Assembly: GCA_028706405.1 (NCBI GenBank) | Contig: JAQWBM010000011.1 | Span: forward strand, 1 to 57,087 | Source of the DNA: Eubacteriales bacterium | GTDB lineage: Bacteria; Bacillota; Clostridia; Peptostreptococcales; Anaerovoracaceae | Reading direction: 5' to 3' | DNA length: 57,087 nucleotides | In this document: piece by piece, positions 8,631 to 18,206 of the stretch | How the letters are laid out: each line of letters begins with the position of its first letter | Position numbering within the stretch: the stretch's first letter is position 1 | Notes under the pieces: model-generated | The model's database searches: none | What the model was told of the DNA's origin: nothing | Seen by the model: the letters and a program-made list of their open reading frames with translations, nothing else | Program-made: the position numbers and the translations under genes

Positions 8631-9989
8631 ATGAAAAGAACAATTACAATTATTTTGATTACACTGATTTTAATTAATTTAATACCGGCTGTATCTTTTG
8701 CAACATCAGAACCACCTGAAATTATAGGAGAGACTGCAATTGTGATCGATGCAAAAACTGGACAGGTACTTTATAAAAAAAATATGAACGCTCAAATGTA
8801 TCCGGCAAGTACTACAAAGCTGATCACTGCGCTTTTGGCACTGGAAAACCTTGAACTTTCCAAAACGGTGACAATCGATGCGGAGACTCCTTTTACGGAA
8901 GGAAGCCGGATATACCTTTTAGAAGGAGAGAAAGTCACTGTAGATCAGCTTCTTTATGCATTGTTGCTGGAATCTGCCAATGATGCGGCAGTTGCGCTTG
9001 GAAAAGAGATAGCGGGGACCATCCCAGCGTTTGCCGAAATGATGAACAAGAAGGCTATTGAGTTGGGAGCTAAGAATACGAATTTTGTGAACCCAAATGG
9101 ATTGCACGATGACGATCACGTTTCTACCGCCTATGATCTGGCAATGATCGCAATGGAGGCTATGAAGAATGAAAAGCTCAGAGAGTTGGTTACGACTTAT
9201 AATTATGTGCTTCCTGCAACCAACATGCAGGAGACAAGGTATTTATATAACACAAATCGTTTAATTTACGATGAAAAGACCCAGATTATCGTAAATGGCG
9301 TGCAGCGCGCGGCTAAATATGAAGATGCTACAGGAATTAAAACGGGATATACGAGCAATGCGGGAGGTTGTCTCATTGCAGGTGCGATGAGAGGGAATAC
9401 AGAGCTGATTTCCGTGGTGCTTAAATCCACAGATGCAGGACGTTTTGCGGATTCGATCGCATTGTTGGATTATGCTTTTGATAATTATAAAAGTGTAAAG
9501 GCAATGGACGCAGAGACGATACTCGGCGAGATACGTGTAAAACGCGGCTCTATAAACAGGGTGAAAGTAGTTGCGGCCAATGCAGGTTATGCTACTGTTC
9601 CGATAGAAGCATCATCGATGATGGTGGATACGAAGGTCGTTTTGGATAAAGATGTCCGTGCTCCTGTTGATGTGGGCCAGAAGGTTGGTGTTGTTGAAAT
9701 CTATGAGGGTGAAACGCTTGTGGGAACAATCGATGCGGTGACATCAGATAAAATCTCCGAAGGAGGTTTATTATCCATTATCGGACTTTCCGATAATACA
9801 GCAAAGGTGATTGAATCGATTTTCGCTGCCATAATAATTTTGATCGTACTTCTTTTTGTGATATATGTAATTTTAAAGAGGAGACAGATACGACGAAAAA
9901 GACAAAGGCGTTTGGAACGGGCACGCCGCTACGAAAAAATAGATTATTATAACAGGCAGACAAGATATAACGGGAATTGGAGAGGATAA
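8631..9989 (+). CDS. dacF: D-alanyl-D-alanine carboxypeptidase (DacF-like penicillin-binding protein)
   Basis: Trims the terminal D-Ala from peptidoglycan pentapeptides outside the membrane. The 452-residue protein has a signal peptide (about residues 1-25, ending VSFA), the SxxK motif as STTK (Ser60-Lys63), SAN in LLESANDAAV, and KTG in KTGYTSNAGG, followed by the PBP5-like C-terminal beta domain. A hydrophobic segment at about 400-423 and a very Arg/Lys-rich tail follow, so here a true transmembrane helix replaces the usual amphipathic anchor. TGAGGAT lies upstream of the ATG. DacF types are often sporulation-linked; no sporulation promoter is evident. Confidence 0.92.
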   Translation: MKRTITIILITLILINLIPAVSFATSEPPEIIGETAIVIDAKTGQVLYKKNMNAQMYPASTTKLITALLALENLELSKTVTIDAETPFTEGSRIYLLEGEKVTVDQLLYALLLESANDAAVALGKEIAGTIPAFAEMMNKKAIELGAKNTNFVNPNGLHDDDHVSTAYDLAMIAMEAMKNEKLRELVTTYNYVLPATNMQETRYLYNTNRLIYDEKTQIIVNGVQRAAKYEDATGIKTGYTSNAGGCLIAGAMRGNTELISVVLKSTDAGRFADSIALLDYAFDNYKSVKAMDAETILGEIRVKRGSINRVKVVAANAGYATVPIEASSMMVDTKVVLDKDVRAPVDVGQKVGVVEIYEGETLVGTIDAVTSDKISEGGLLSIIGLSDNTAKVIESIFAAIIILIVLLFVIYVILKRRQIRRKRQRRLERARRYEKIDYYNRQTRYNGNWRG

Positions 9990-10040
9990 AAAATACGGAA
10001 CAAATTATTTAATGGGATAGCTTGGTAATCTGCTTTAATT

Positions 10041-10077
10041 AAGAGGGCAGCATTCCGAAAGGAAACGCTGCCTTCTT
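10041..10077. terminator. Bidirectional terminator between dacF and hydA
   Basis: AAGAGGGCAGC (10041-10051) pairs with GCTGCCTTCTT (10067-10077) through one G-T wobble. The interior TTCC-GAAA-GGAA adds a GNRA-like tetraloop. AATTTTT follows on the plus side, and an A-rich start gives a T-run on the minus side. It lies between the converging ends of dacF and the hydrogenase operon. Confidence 0.8.
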
Positions 10078-10117
10078 AATTTTTAAGTGTAAATAATTTA
10101 TTTTTATTTACAATATT

Positions 10118-11866
10118 TTATTCCATAAGCTCCTTGAAATTATACTTCATGCCGCGTGACTTATAGTGAGTGTGCAGCAACTCATGGGATTTATGCCCGA
10201 GAGGTTCTCCCAGGAATTTTTCATAAAGCTCGATGACTTCTGGGTTCGTATGGGATTTTCTCAGTGGAAGATTCTCGTCTATTTGGTAAATCGCGTCAAT
10301 ACGCTGCGCCTTTACATCCATAGTGGATTTAATTGGCTGTCCGCCGCCGCCGATGCAGCCGCCTGGACATGCCATGACTTCAATAAAGGCATAAGGAGAT
10401 TCTCCTTTTTCAATCTGTTTTAACAGCTTCTTTGCATTTCCCAGTCCATGAGCAACAGCAACTTTTAACTCAAGTCCATCGATATCTATTGTGGATTCCT
10501 TTATTCCTTCAAGACCTCTGACTTCGGTGAAGTTCAGATCTGGAAGGGCTTTCCCTGTAATTACCTCATATGCAGTTCTCAGTGCGGCCTCCATAACACC
10601 TCCGGTAGCTCCGAAGATGGCGCCCGCTCCGGTCCCTATTCCAAATGGATTATCGAATTGACCTTCTTCAAGATCGATAAAATCGATACCTGCAGATTGA
10701 ATCATGCGTCCCAGCTCTCGCGTAGTCAGAACAACGTCAACCTCCTGTACTCCATTCGTTTTCATTTCAGGTCTTTGCGCTTCAAATTTCTTTGCGGTGC
10801 AAGGCATGATGGACACCGTATAGATATCCGCAGGGTCAATACCGGTTATATCAGAGTAATAGGATTTGGATAATGCTCCGAACATCTGCTGTGGTGATTT
10901 ACAGGTTGAAAGATGATCCAGAAGATGATCGTAGCGTCCCTCAACAAAGTTGATCCAACCCGGTGAGCATGATGTGATCATGGGCAGGGTGCCGCCTTGA
11001 GTGACTCTTTTTATAAGCTCGTTTCCTTCTTCAAGTATGGTTAAATCTGCTGTGAAGTTGGTGTCGAATATTTTGTCAAAGCCTAACCTCCGCAGTGCCG
11101 AAACCATCTTTCCGGTAACGATAGAACCCTTCGGCAGGTTAAAGACATCGCCCAGCGCGACTCTTACTGCAGGGGCAACCTGAACAACCACATGTTTCTT
11201 AGGATCATGGATAGCATCCCATACCTTGGCTGTATCGTCCTTCTCTACAATTGCGCCTACAGGACAAACAGCGGAACATTGACCGCAGAATACGCAGAAG
11301 GTCTGTTCAAGCGGTGCCTCGTATGCTGGTGTAATATTGTAATGGACCGATCTGTGAGAATGAGTCAGAGCGTAGACCTCTTGTCCCTTTTGGCATGCTT
11401 CAACGCAGCGATTGCATTTAATACATTTAGCCGAATCTCTTACAAGCGATGGATTAGTATTGTCAAGGGGCAGAGCGTCTACTGTATCCTCCAGATTGGT
11501 TTTTGAAATGTTAAATCTCTGGCACAACGACTGCAGCTCGCAGTTTCCATTACGAAGGCATTTCAGGCAATCCTGATCATGATTGGCAAGAATCAACTCA
11601 AGGATACCCTTTTGCATGTCGCGGACCTTTTTTGTATTAGTTTGTACTTCCATGCCTTCAAAGACATAAGAAGAACAGGAGGGAGTCAGCTTTTTGCTTC
11701 CTGCCACGTCAACAACGCAAATCCTGCAGTTCGCCTTGATAGCTTGATCAGGATGGTAGCAAAGATGAGGAATATTTACGTTTACTTTTTTTGCGGCTTC
11801 CAGAATAGTAGTCCCTTCTGGAACCGTAACGTCAATATTATCTATTTTTATATTAATCATTTTCAT
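10118..11866 (-). CDS. hydA: NADH-linked [FeFe] hydrogenase catalytic subunit
   Basis: Catalyses reversible proton reduction to H2. The 582-residue protein has in order: an N-terminal [2Fe-2S] ferredoxin domain (Cys36, 47, 50, 64), a His/Cys-ligated [4Fe-4S] site (His96, Cys100, 103, 109), two [4Fe-4S] motifs (CIKCNRCVEAC and CVFCGQCSAVC), then the H-cluster domain with TSCSPGW, MPCTAKK and ACPGGCIGGG, and a small-subunit-like C-terminal tail. It is the last gene of hydC-hydB-hydA, overlapping hydB by four bases (ATGA), with AGGAGG upstream. No HydEFG maturases are in the window, so they must be elsewhere if the enzyme is active. Confidence 0.95.
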   Translation of the reverse strand: MKMINIKIDNIDVTVPEGTTILEAAKKVNVNIPHLCYHPDQAIKANCRICVVDVAGSKKLTPSCSSYVFEGMEVQTNTKKVRDMQKGILELILANHDQDCLKCLRNGNCELQSLCQRFNISKTNLEDTVDALPLDNTNPSLVRDSAKCIKCNRCVEACQKGQEVYALTHSHRSVHYNITPAYEAPLEQTFCVFCGQCSAVCPVGAIVEKDDTAKVWDAIHDPKKHVVVQVAPAVRVALGDVFNLPKGSIVTGKMVSALRRLGFDKIFDTNFTADLTILEEGNELIKRVTQGGTLPMITSCSPGWINFVEGRYDHLLDHLSTCKSPQQMFGALSKSYYSDITGIDPADIYTVSIMPCTAKKFEAQRPEMKTNGVQEVDVVLTTRELGRMIQSAGIDFIDLEEGQFDNPFGIGTGAGAIFGATGGVMEAALRTAYEVITGKALPDLNFTEVRGLEGIKESTIDIDGLELKVAVAHGLGNAKKLLKQIEKGESPYAFIEVMACPGGCIGGGGQPIKSTMDVKAQRIDAIYQIDENLPLRKSHTNPEVIELYEKFLGEPLGHKSHELLHTHYKSRGMKYNFKELME

Positions 11867-13119
11867 TTTGCTACCTCCTGCTGTATACCAAATTCTTCGG
11901 GAAAATGCTTGATCGCTGTTAAAAACGCACTTTGAGCAGTTTCGCCTAAGCCGCAGAAAGAACAGTTTTGCATGATATTTGCGAAACGTTCTGCAGTATG
12001 GAGATCATCTGGTTTTTGGTTTCCTTCTACAAAACGATCAATAATCTTTGCAATCTGCCTGTTGCCTTCCCTGCATGGGGTGCATTTGCCGCAGCTTTCA
12101 TGAATGAAGAAATCCTGAATGGATTTTACAAAGTCAATTACTCTGGTTCTGTCATCAACAACTAAAACACCGCCGGATCCGACAACCAACCCTTCCTTAG
12201 CAAGGCCTTGATAGGTATAAGGAGTGTCCAGGATATTTGCGGAACCTATTTTGCCTGATGCTCCGCCAAGCTGGAACAGTAACAGTTTATGACCATCCGG
12301 TATGCCTCCACCTATGTCATATATGATTTCCCGAAGAGTCAGACCGAATGGGATCTCATAAGCACCCGGTTTGTTTACATTGCCCGCAAGGCTGATGATT
12401 TTTGTTCCGGGAGAGTCAGGTGTACCATATTTTATATAGTCATCGACACCATTCTGGAGAACTGCTGCGGCAATCGCCAATGTTTCGACATTGTTTACAA
12501 GAGTTGGAAGCAGGAACAATCCAGCCTCTTTGATAAATGGAGGCTTTATTCTCGGTCTTCCGCTTTTTCCTTCAATTGATTCGATCAGGGTTGAGCCTTC
12601 GCCGCAAACATAAGCTCCTGCACCTGAATAGAGATGTATATGGAAGGAAAAACCTGAATCCATGATATTATCTCCAAGATAGCCCTTATCCATAGTTTGC
12701 TGTATGGCATTACGAAGCAATGAGCGAAGATGCCGGTACTCTTCACGAAGGTAGATATAGCCATTTTGTGCGCCCACGGTGTATCCCGCGATAATCATGC
12801 CTTCCAACAGGCGGAAAGGATCCTTTTCGATAATATTCCTGTCTTTGAAAGTGCAAGGTTCGCCTTCGTCCGCATTGCAGATAACAACTTTGTTGTCGCC
12901 CGGTACTGACGCTGCTTGAGACCATTTTCTGCCGGTATCATAAGCTGCGCCGCCACGTCCCTTTACAGCTGATTTCGTTGCAATCTCGATAATTTCTTTG
13001 GAGGACATCGCCAATGCATTTTTTACAGCAGTGAATCCCCCAATCGACAAATAAGAGTCGATTGAATTTGGATCATATTTACCAAAATTCTCGGTAATGA
13101 AGCTGACTGTCTTTGACAT
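11863..13119 (-). CDS. hydB: NuoF-like flavoprotein subunit of the hydrogenase, short form
   Basis: FMN and NADH-binding subunit that exchanges electrons between NADH and HydA. Seen: GRGGAAYDTGRKW (NADH/FMN loop), CNADEGEPCTFKDR, GAGAYVCGEGSTLIESIEG (FMN binding) and the [4Fe-4S] motif SCGKCTPCREG with the distant Cys in NCSFCGLG. At 418 residues it covers only the NuoF core. HydB/HndC proteins of electron-bifurcating hydrogenases usually have an extra N-terminal [2Fe-2S] domain and a C-terminal two-cluster ferredoxin domain (about 600 residues); both are absent. GGGGAGGG precedes the ATG. It starts 15 bases after the hydC stop. Confidence 0.93.
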   Translation of the reverse strand: MSKTVSFITENFGKYDPNSIDSYLSIGGFTAVKNALAMSSKEIIEIATKSAVKGRGGAAYDTGRKWSQAASVPGDNKVVICNADEGEPCTFKDRNIIEKDPFRLLEGMIIAGYTVGAQNGYIYLREEYRHLRSLLRNAIQQTMDKGYLGDNIMDSGFSFHIHLYSGAGAYVCGEGSTLIESIEGKSGRPRIKPPFIKEAGLFLLPTLVNNVETLAIAAAVLQNGVDDYIKYGTPDSPGTKIISLAGNVNKPGAYEIPFGLTLREIIYDIGGGIPDGHKLLLFQLGGASGKIGSANILDTPYTYQGLAKEGLVVGSGGVLVVDDRTRVIDFVKSIQDFFIHESCGKCTPCREGNRQIAKIIDRFVEGNQKPDDLHTAERFANIMQNCSFCGLGETAQSAFLTAIKHFPEEFGIQQEVAK

Positions 13120-13134
13120 TATTAATCCCTCCCC

Positions 13135-13638
13135 CTATTGATACTGATCGAGGACAGCTTTAACGCTGTCTTTCGACGTGAGATAACCGTGCACTTTGCC
13201 GTTGATTCTAATAGCAGGAGAAACATCGCATGCGCCAAAGCATGGGGTATATTCCAGCCAGTACTTACCATCGGCGGTTGCTTCACCTTCATTTATTCCG
13301 AGAATACTACTAATAGCGTCTCGAAGATCTGTGTTTCCGGTTACTTTACAGACTACACTATCACATAGCTGAATCACGTAATCTGCACGAGGTACATCTG
13401 ATAGAGCAGCATAGAAGGAAATGACATCGTAAATCTTACTCAGCGGAATATTCATTCTTTCGCTTACGTAAGATGCCACTTCCCGTGGTATATACTGCTT
13501 TGGTATAACATCCTGAATATCTAACAAGATGCCTACCAGTTTTGTTGAGTCGCTTTGGTAATAATTGATGATTGTGTCAATCTTCGTAGCCAGATCCTTT
13601 GTCAGGATTCCAAAGCCTTTTGTTTCGGTGCTGTTCAT
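13135..13638 (-). CDS. hydC: NuoE-like [2Fe-2S] subunit of the hydrogenase
   Basis: A thioredoxin-fold [2Fe-2S] protein that relays electrons in NADH-linked hydrogenases and complex I. The 167-residue product has an N-terminal helical part, then cluster cysteines in LCDSVVCKVTGN and YTPCFGACDVSP, the usual C-x4/5-C and C-x3-C pattern. AAAGGAG lies upstream of the ATG. It is the first gene of the operon, so the operon promoter lies in the gap beyond 13638. Confidence 0.93.
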   Translation of the reverse strand: MNSTETKGFGILTKDLATKIDTIINYYQSDSTKLVGILLDIQDVIPKQYIPREVASYVSERMNIPLSKIYDVISFYAALSDVPRADYVIQLCDSVVCKVTGNTDLRDAISSILGINEGEATADGKYWLEYTPCFGACDVSPAIRINGKVHGYLTSKDSVKAVLDQYQ

Positions 13639-14156
13639 TCTTTTTTTTTACTCCTTTCAGTCCATGCATTTCTACTTAAATGCAATAATAGACTCAAGCC
13701 CATATCATAATAGTATACTAAGAGTCGTTATTTGTCCATAAGAATTGTTATATATTTAACGTTATTTATTTTGTAATTTTTGTCTTTACGCGATAAAGTT
13801 ATTACATGAGAGGTTTTTTCTAGTTTTAATACTATATTGTTTTGAACTTGAACGATGGCGTCAGTCCTGAATGCCTACGGTTTGAGTGGCGCCGGATTGA
13901 TAAACAACAGTATACGTTACATGTTTCACAAAGGAAACACTGCATATAAAAAAGAAGATACTGAAGATACTTAAATAATGCATATTAATTCAAAGTAAAA
14001 AATCGGGGCACTATTGTTGAAGGTATTGCAGGGGAATGATAAAATTAATGTAATTATAAATATGATGTAAAAACATTTCTACAGTCAAAATTTTTCTTAC
14101 ATAAGCGTTATAAGCGTTATAAGCGTTATAAGCGTTATAAGAATATGGTATAAATA
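13639..14156. other. 518-base gap between hydCBA and uvrC
   Basis: Very AT-rich. Near the hyd side, on the minus strand, TGGACA and TACTAT are 17 bases apart around 13700-13735, a plausible hyd promoter. A small hairpin TGCATTT/AAATGCA lies at about 13674-13692. A 39-codon plus-strand frame at 13855-13974 has no ribosome binding site and may be a gene remnant or chance. The end holds a 9-base tandem repeat just before uvrC. Confidence 0.5.
14101..14143 (+). repeat. 9-bp tandem repeat ATAAGCGTT, four copies plus a partial one
   Basis: ATAAGCGTT occurs at 14101, 14110, 14119 and 14128 without a mismatch, followed by ATAAGAA. It ends about 15 bases before the uvrC start codon, where a ribosome binding site is not evident. 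Copy number could vary by replication slippage and affect uvrC expression. Confidence 0.9.
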
Positions 14157-16037
14157 ATGTTTGGTATTAAGGAAAACTTAAAAATGCTTCCGGATAAGCC
14201 GGGCGTCTATCTTCATAAAAATAAGCTGGGGCAGGTTATTTACGTAGGAAAAGCGGTTTCATTAAAGAATAGAGTGCGCCAGTATTTCCAATCACCTAAA
14301 AACATGGAGCCAAAGGTCAGAGCCATGGTTTCCCATATTGAGGAATTTGAGTACATTACCACAAGCACGGAAATGGAAGCTTTGATTTTAGAAAACAACC
14401 TGATTAAGAAATACATGCCGCAATATAATGTGTTGCTTCGAGATGATAAAACCTATCCCTATATTAAAATATGTACCAATGAGCCGTTTCCAAGAATATT
14501 AAAAACAAGAAGGGTCATGCATGATGGATGCAAATATTTTGGACCATATGCCGATGCTTCAGCCGTGAATCAGTTGATCGACCTGCTCAATAGCATATTT
14601 GCCCTGAAGCGCTGCTCTGCTCAAAAATTTCCGGAGGGCTTTAAGCCATGTCTAAATTACCATATCAATCAATGTAATGGGATTTGCACCGGACTGGCTT
14701 CAAAGGAGGAGTATCGGAGAGCGATCGATCAAGTTATTGAATTGCTGAACGGCAAGGATAAGAAGATCCTTGATTATCTCAACGAAAAGATGATGCAGGA
14801 AGCCGAGGCTATGAATTTTGAGAAAGCTGCAGAATATAGGGATTACATTGCTGCCGTCCATGCCATTACGGAAAAACAAAGGGTAGTTCTGCTTACAGCG
14901 GGAGATATGGATGTGATACTCGGCGTTAAGGGAGAAAGCAATGCTCATGTCATCTTATTTTTTGTCCGCGGGGGAAAGTTAAACGGTAGAGAAAGCTACC
15001 ATCTGCAGGCTATGGAGGAGGATGATATAACGGAGGTCGTTTCCGCTTTCGTGAAACAGTATTATTCTGATAAAACAACAATCCCAAAGGAAATTCTTGT
15101 AGCGAACGAGCTAAGCGATAAAAGGCTCCTGGAGGAATGGCTTTCCGGTATCAGAGGCAAACAGGTCAAAATCAGCGTACCGCAAAAAGGAGACAAGAAG
15201 GCGCTGCTTGATATGGCAAAGCGAGACGTGATCGAGATGATGAAAACTCTGGACGAAAGGGCGAGCCTGCAAAGAAAGAAGGATGCAGCTCTTCATTCCA
15301 CTCTGGAATCCCTTATAAAAAGACTTCCGGCAAATGATGAAAAGAGAGATGTCAATCCTAAAGATGGGTGGAGAGTCGAAGCCTATGATATATCAAATAC
15401 CAATGGTGTGGACACGGTCGGGGGGATGGTTGTATTTAAAGGAAGCAAGCCTCAGAGAAAGGATTACCGCAGATTTAAAATAAGAACTGTGGAAGGACCC
15501 AACGATTTCGGCAGCCTTCAAGAGGTCCTGTATAGGAGATTTAACCGTGGAATCCAGGGAGACCAACGTTTTTCAGAAATGCCGGATATTATTATGATTG
15601 ATGGAGGGAAAGGACAGGTCTCAGCAGCAGAACAGGTGCTGAGAGCCATGAAGCTCAATATTCCGGTTGCCGGAATGGTCAAGGATAATAAGCATAAGAC
15701 CAGAGGTCTGATTTTTCAGGAAGAAGAGCATGACCTAAAGGACAATCCTATATTGTATCGATATGTTGCGGCTCTGCAGGAAGAGGTTCACAGGTTTGCT
15801 GTTGATTATCACAGAAGCTTGAGAAAGCAGTCCTTGCAGAAATCCGTTTTGGATTCAATCGAAGGAATAGGAGAGAAGAGGAGAAATGCCTTATTGGCTC
15901 ATTTTGGGAGTATTGACAGGATCAAAGCAGCGACCTTTGAAGAGCTTCGCCAAGTCACGGAGCTCACAGGACCTGTAGCAGAAAGAGTGATTGAATGGGC
16001 ATTAAAAAGCGAAAAAAAGAGTGACAAGGGTGATTGA
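14157..16037 (+). CDS. uvrC: Excinuclease ABC subunit C
   Basis: Makes both incisions in nucleotide excision repair with UvrA and UvrB. The 626-residue protein has the GIY-YIG nuclease domain at the N-terminus (PGVYLHKNKLGQVIYVGKA), a UVR motif near residue 205 (EKMMQEAEAMNFEKAAEYR), the RNase H-like endonuclease domain (AYDISNTNGVDTVGGMVVF, and IDGGKGQ) and C-terminal helix-hairpin-helix repeats (IEGIGEKRRNALLAHFGS). Length and order are normal. The ATG at 14157 matches the conserved family start but has no strong Shine-Dalgarno sequence; a 9-bp repeat array lies directly upstream. Confidence 0.96.
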   Translation: MFGIKENLKMLPDKPGVYLHKNKLGQVIYVGKAVSLKNRVRQYFQSPKNMEPKVRAMVSHIEEFEYITTSTEMEALILENNLIKKYMPQYNVLLRDDKTYPYIKICTNEPFPRILKTRRVMHDGCKYFGPYADASAVNQLIDLLNSIFALKRCSAQKFPEGFKPCLNYHINQCNGICTGLASKEEYRRAIDQVIELLNGKDKKILDYLNEKMMQEAEAMNFEKAAEYRDYIAAVHAITEKQRVVLLTAGDMDVILGVKGESNAHVILFFVRGGKLNGRESYHLQAMEEDDITEVVSAFVKQYYSDKTTIPKEILVANELSDKRLLEEWLSGIRGKQVKISVPQKGDKKALLDMAKRDVIEMMKTLDERASLQRKKDAALHSTLESLIKRLPANDEKRDVNPKDGWRVEAYDISNTNGVDTVGGMVVFKGSKPQRKDYRRFKIRTVEGPNDFGSLQEVLYRRFNRGIQGDQRFSEMPDIIMIDGGKGQVSAAEQVLRAMKLNIPVAGMVKDNKHKTRGLIFQEEEHDLKDNPILYRYVAALQEEVHRFAVDYHRSLRKQSLQKSVLDSIEGIGEKRRNALLAHFGSIDRIKAATFEELRQVTELTGPVAERVIEWALKSEKKSDKGD

Positions 16038-16222
16038 GAGATGGTCGAATCAAGCCATAACTTATTGTGATTGAACAGACTTCTAAAAAATGAATATTTC
16101 AATTGCTTATGGCAAAATATAATGTTATAATGACCCTGTTAATTAAGATGGCGTTGTCGGCTTACCGCAAACGAATCGGGAATTATGAGTCATTAGATAT
16201 TAATTAGTAATGGAGGACTGAT

Positions 16223-16528
16223 ATGGTAGATAAAGATAAGGTTATGGCATGCGGATGTGAAGACGGTTGTAGCTGTGCAGAAGAAGAAGCCGATTTCCTG
16301 ACCCTTGAATTTGATGATGGACAAGAAGTAGAATGTGAAATTATGGGTGTATTCGAGTTTGGCGGAAAGGAATACATTGCACTGATACCGGATGATGGTA
16401 CCGATGATGTTTACATTTATGGCTACAATGAAACGAGCGATGAGGAATTTGAACTGATTGATATTGAAGATGATGACGAGTTTAGCAGGGTAGTCGAAGA
16501 ATTTGAAAAGATTACTGCAGAAGAATAA
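16223..16528 (+). CDS. DUF1292 domain protein
   Basis: A 101-residue very acidic cytoplasmic protein of the DUF1292 family (related to YrzB), common in Firmicutes, function unknown. Seen: FLTLEFDDGQEVECEIMGVFEFGGKEYIAL, the family core, followed by VYIYGYNE and an Asp/Glu-rich tail. Unusual for the family is an N-terminal Cys cluster (CGCEDGCSC, residues about 9-17) that could bind metal. TGGAGG lies upstream of the ATG, and a terminator follows. Confidence 0.85.
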   Translation: MVDKDKVMACGCEDGCSCAEEEADFLTLEFDDGQEVECEIMGVFEFGGKEYIALIPDDGTDDVYIYGYNETSDEEFELIDIEDDDEFSRVVEEFEKITAEE

Positions 16529-16587
16529 AAGCAATTATGAAATAGGAATATTTCATAATAAGACATGAATAACACTTTATAATGTAA

Positions 16588-16638
16588 TTCCGTTTGGGAG
16601 CATACACTTAAATTTGTATGTACTAAGCGGATTTTTTT
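16588..16638 (+). terminator. Terminator after the DUF1292 gene
   Basis: An outer stem TTCCGTTT/AAGCGGAT and an inner stem CATAC (16601-16605)/GTATG (16616-16620) are followed directly by a run of seven T. It lies 60 bases after the stop and before the separate AGCS transporter gene. Confidence 0.65.
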
Positions 16639-16728
16639 GTTTTCAATACGATGACTGATATTTAATAAAATATTCCCATATAATATAGGGACTGCGGAAT
16701 ATATTACATATAAAGTGAAGGAATGCAT

Positions 16729-18117
16729 ATGGGAGCAATCAACAGTTACTTTACATGGTTAAACGGATATTTATGGGGTCCGCCTCTATTGATCCTGTTA
16801 TTTGGAACACATTTATTCATGACGGTAAGAACAGGGATCATTCAAAGGAAAATTGGATTAGGTATTAGACTTTCGGTATCCAAGGATAAGGACGGAGTAG
16901 GTGATATCTCCCAGTTTGGAGCAATGACGACTGCTTTGGCAGCAACCATTGGTACCGGGAATATTGTCGGAGTGGGGACGGCAATAGCCTTAGGCGGTCC
17001 GGGAGCGGTACTCTGGATATGGATGTCCGGTGTATTTGGCATTGCAACAAAATATGCAGAAGCAATGGTTGCTGTGAAATACCGGGTCAAGACTTCTGAC
17101 GGAACTATGTTGGGCGGTGCTATGTATGCATTGGAACGCGGCTTGAACATGAAGTGGCTCGGCGTCCTGTTTGCCTTATTTACAGCACTTACCTCGTTTG
17201 GGATCGGCGCCACGGTTCAGGCAAATGCAGTTTCTAAGGTGGCCGTGGAAAACTTTGGAATACCCGTATGGCTTTCCGGGATAGTTATGGCATCTATAGT
17301 CGCTATAGTAATTTTGGGAGGAGTAAAGAGCATTACGAAGGCCTGCGAAGTATTGGTACCATTTATGGCAATTTTTTATGTCACCGGTTGTCTTATTATT
17401 TTATTTATAAACAGAGATTATTTAGGCGAAAGCATCGCGTTGATTTTTACTGCGGCATTTACATCAAAAGCAGCAGGCGGAGGCTTTGTAGGGTCGAGCG
17501 TCCTGATGACGGCGAGATACGGATTGGCAAGAGGTCTTTTTTCAAATGAATCCGGAATGGGATCAGCACCTATCGTAGCAGCTGCAGCGCAAACGAGAAA
17601 TCCGGCAAGGCAGGCACTGGTATCGGCTACAGGAACCTTTTGGGACACCGTTGTTATGTGTGCGATAACAGGACTGGTACTGATAAGTACCATAATATCA
17701 AATCCTGATATTATGGCGGATGGCGGGGCAATCGACGGTGCGGTATTGACCAGTCTTGCATTCAATAAGATTCCGGCAGTCGGACCGATTGTTTTAACCT
17801 TTGGATTGATCACCTTTGCGTTTTCCACTATAATTGGGTGGTCTTACTATGGTGAACGAGGAGCAGAGTATCTATTCGGCAAGGCAATAATCATCCCATA
17901 TAAAGCGATTTATGTGGTCACTGTCTTTATTGGAGCAAGCATGAGCCTGACAAGCGTCTGGAACATTGCAGATGCATTGAACATGCTAATGGCAATTCCG
18001 AACCTGATATGCATCCTGCTTTTAAACAATGTGATAGCAAAGGATACAAAATATTATCTAAGCGGAGACAATATTGATAAGATCGACACCACACCGATTC
18101 CAAGAAGGATGAAATAA
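16729..18117 (+). CDS. Sodium:alanine symporter family protein (AGCS)
   Basis: Membrane importer of alanine or glycine driven by sodium. The 462-residue protein has about ten hydrophobic segments and the AGCS signature region ATIGTGNIVGVGTAIALGG, plus LFSNESGMGSAPI and TFWDTVVMCAITGL. The start at 16729 is preferred because GAAGGA is six bases upstream; the ATG at 16723 would lie directly against that site. It is monocistronic: a terminator lies upstream and a promoter for trxB downstream. Amino-acid import fits an amino-acid-fermenting anaerobe, though this is inference. Confidence 0.93.
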   Translation: MGAINSYFTWLNGYLWGPPLLILLFGTHLFMTVRTGIIQRKIGLGIRLSVSKDKDGVGDISQFGAMTTALAATIGTGNIVGVGTAIALGGPGAVLWIWMSGVFGIATKYAEAMVAVKYRVKTSDGTMLGGAMYALERGLNMKWLGVLFALFTALTSFGIGATVQANAVSKVAVENFGIPVWLSGIVMASIVAIVILGGVKSITKACEVLVPFMAIFYVTGCLIILFINRDYLGESIALIFTAAFTSKAAGGGFVGSSVLMTARYGLARGLFSNESGMGSAPIVAAAAQTRNPARQALVSATGTFWDTVVMCAITGLVLISTIISNPDIMADGGAIDGAVLTSLAFNKIPAVGPIVLTFGLITFAFSTIIGWSYYGERGAEYLFGKAIIIPYKAIYVVTVFIGASMSLTSVWNIADALNMLMAIPNLICILLLNNVIAKDTKYYLSGDNIDKIDTTPIPRRMK

Positions 18118-18206
18118 GCGCAGACCAGTAAAACCCGGAAAAAAAGCATGAAATGGTGGAACAGTAGCGTGAAACATTGAACCTAGAGACAGAATCCAAA
18201 AACAGA

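Noticed and set aside
13855..13974. 39-codon frame in the hyd-uvrC gap
   Set aside because: No ribosome binding site or recognisable product; kept only as a note on the gap.
14101..14143. CRISPR-like array
   Set aside because: Units are 9 bases with no spacers; simple tandem repeat.
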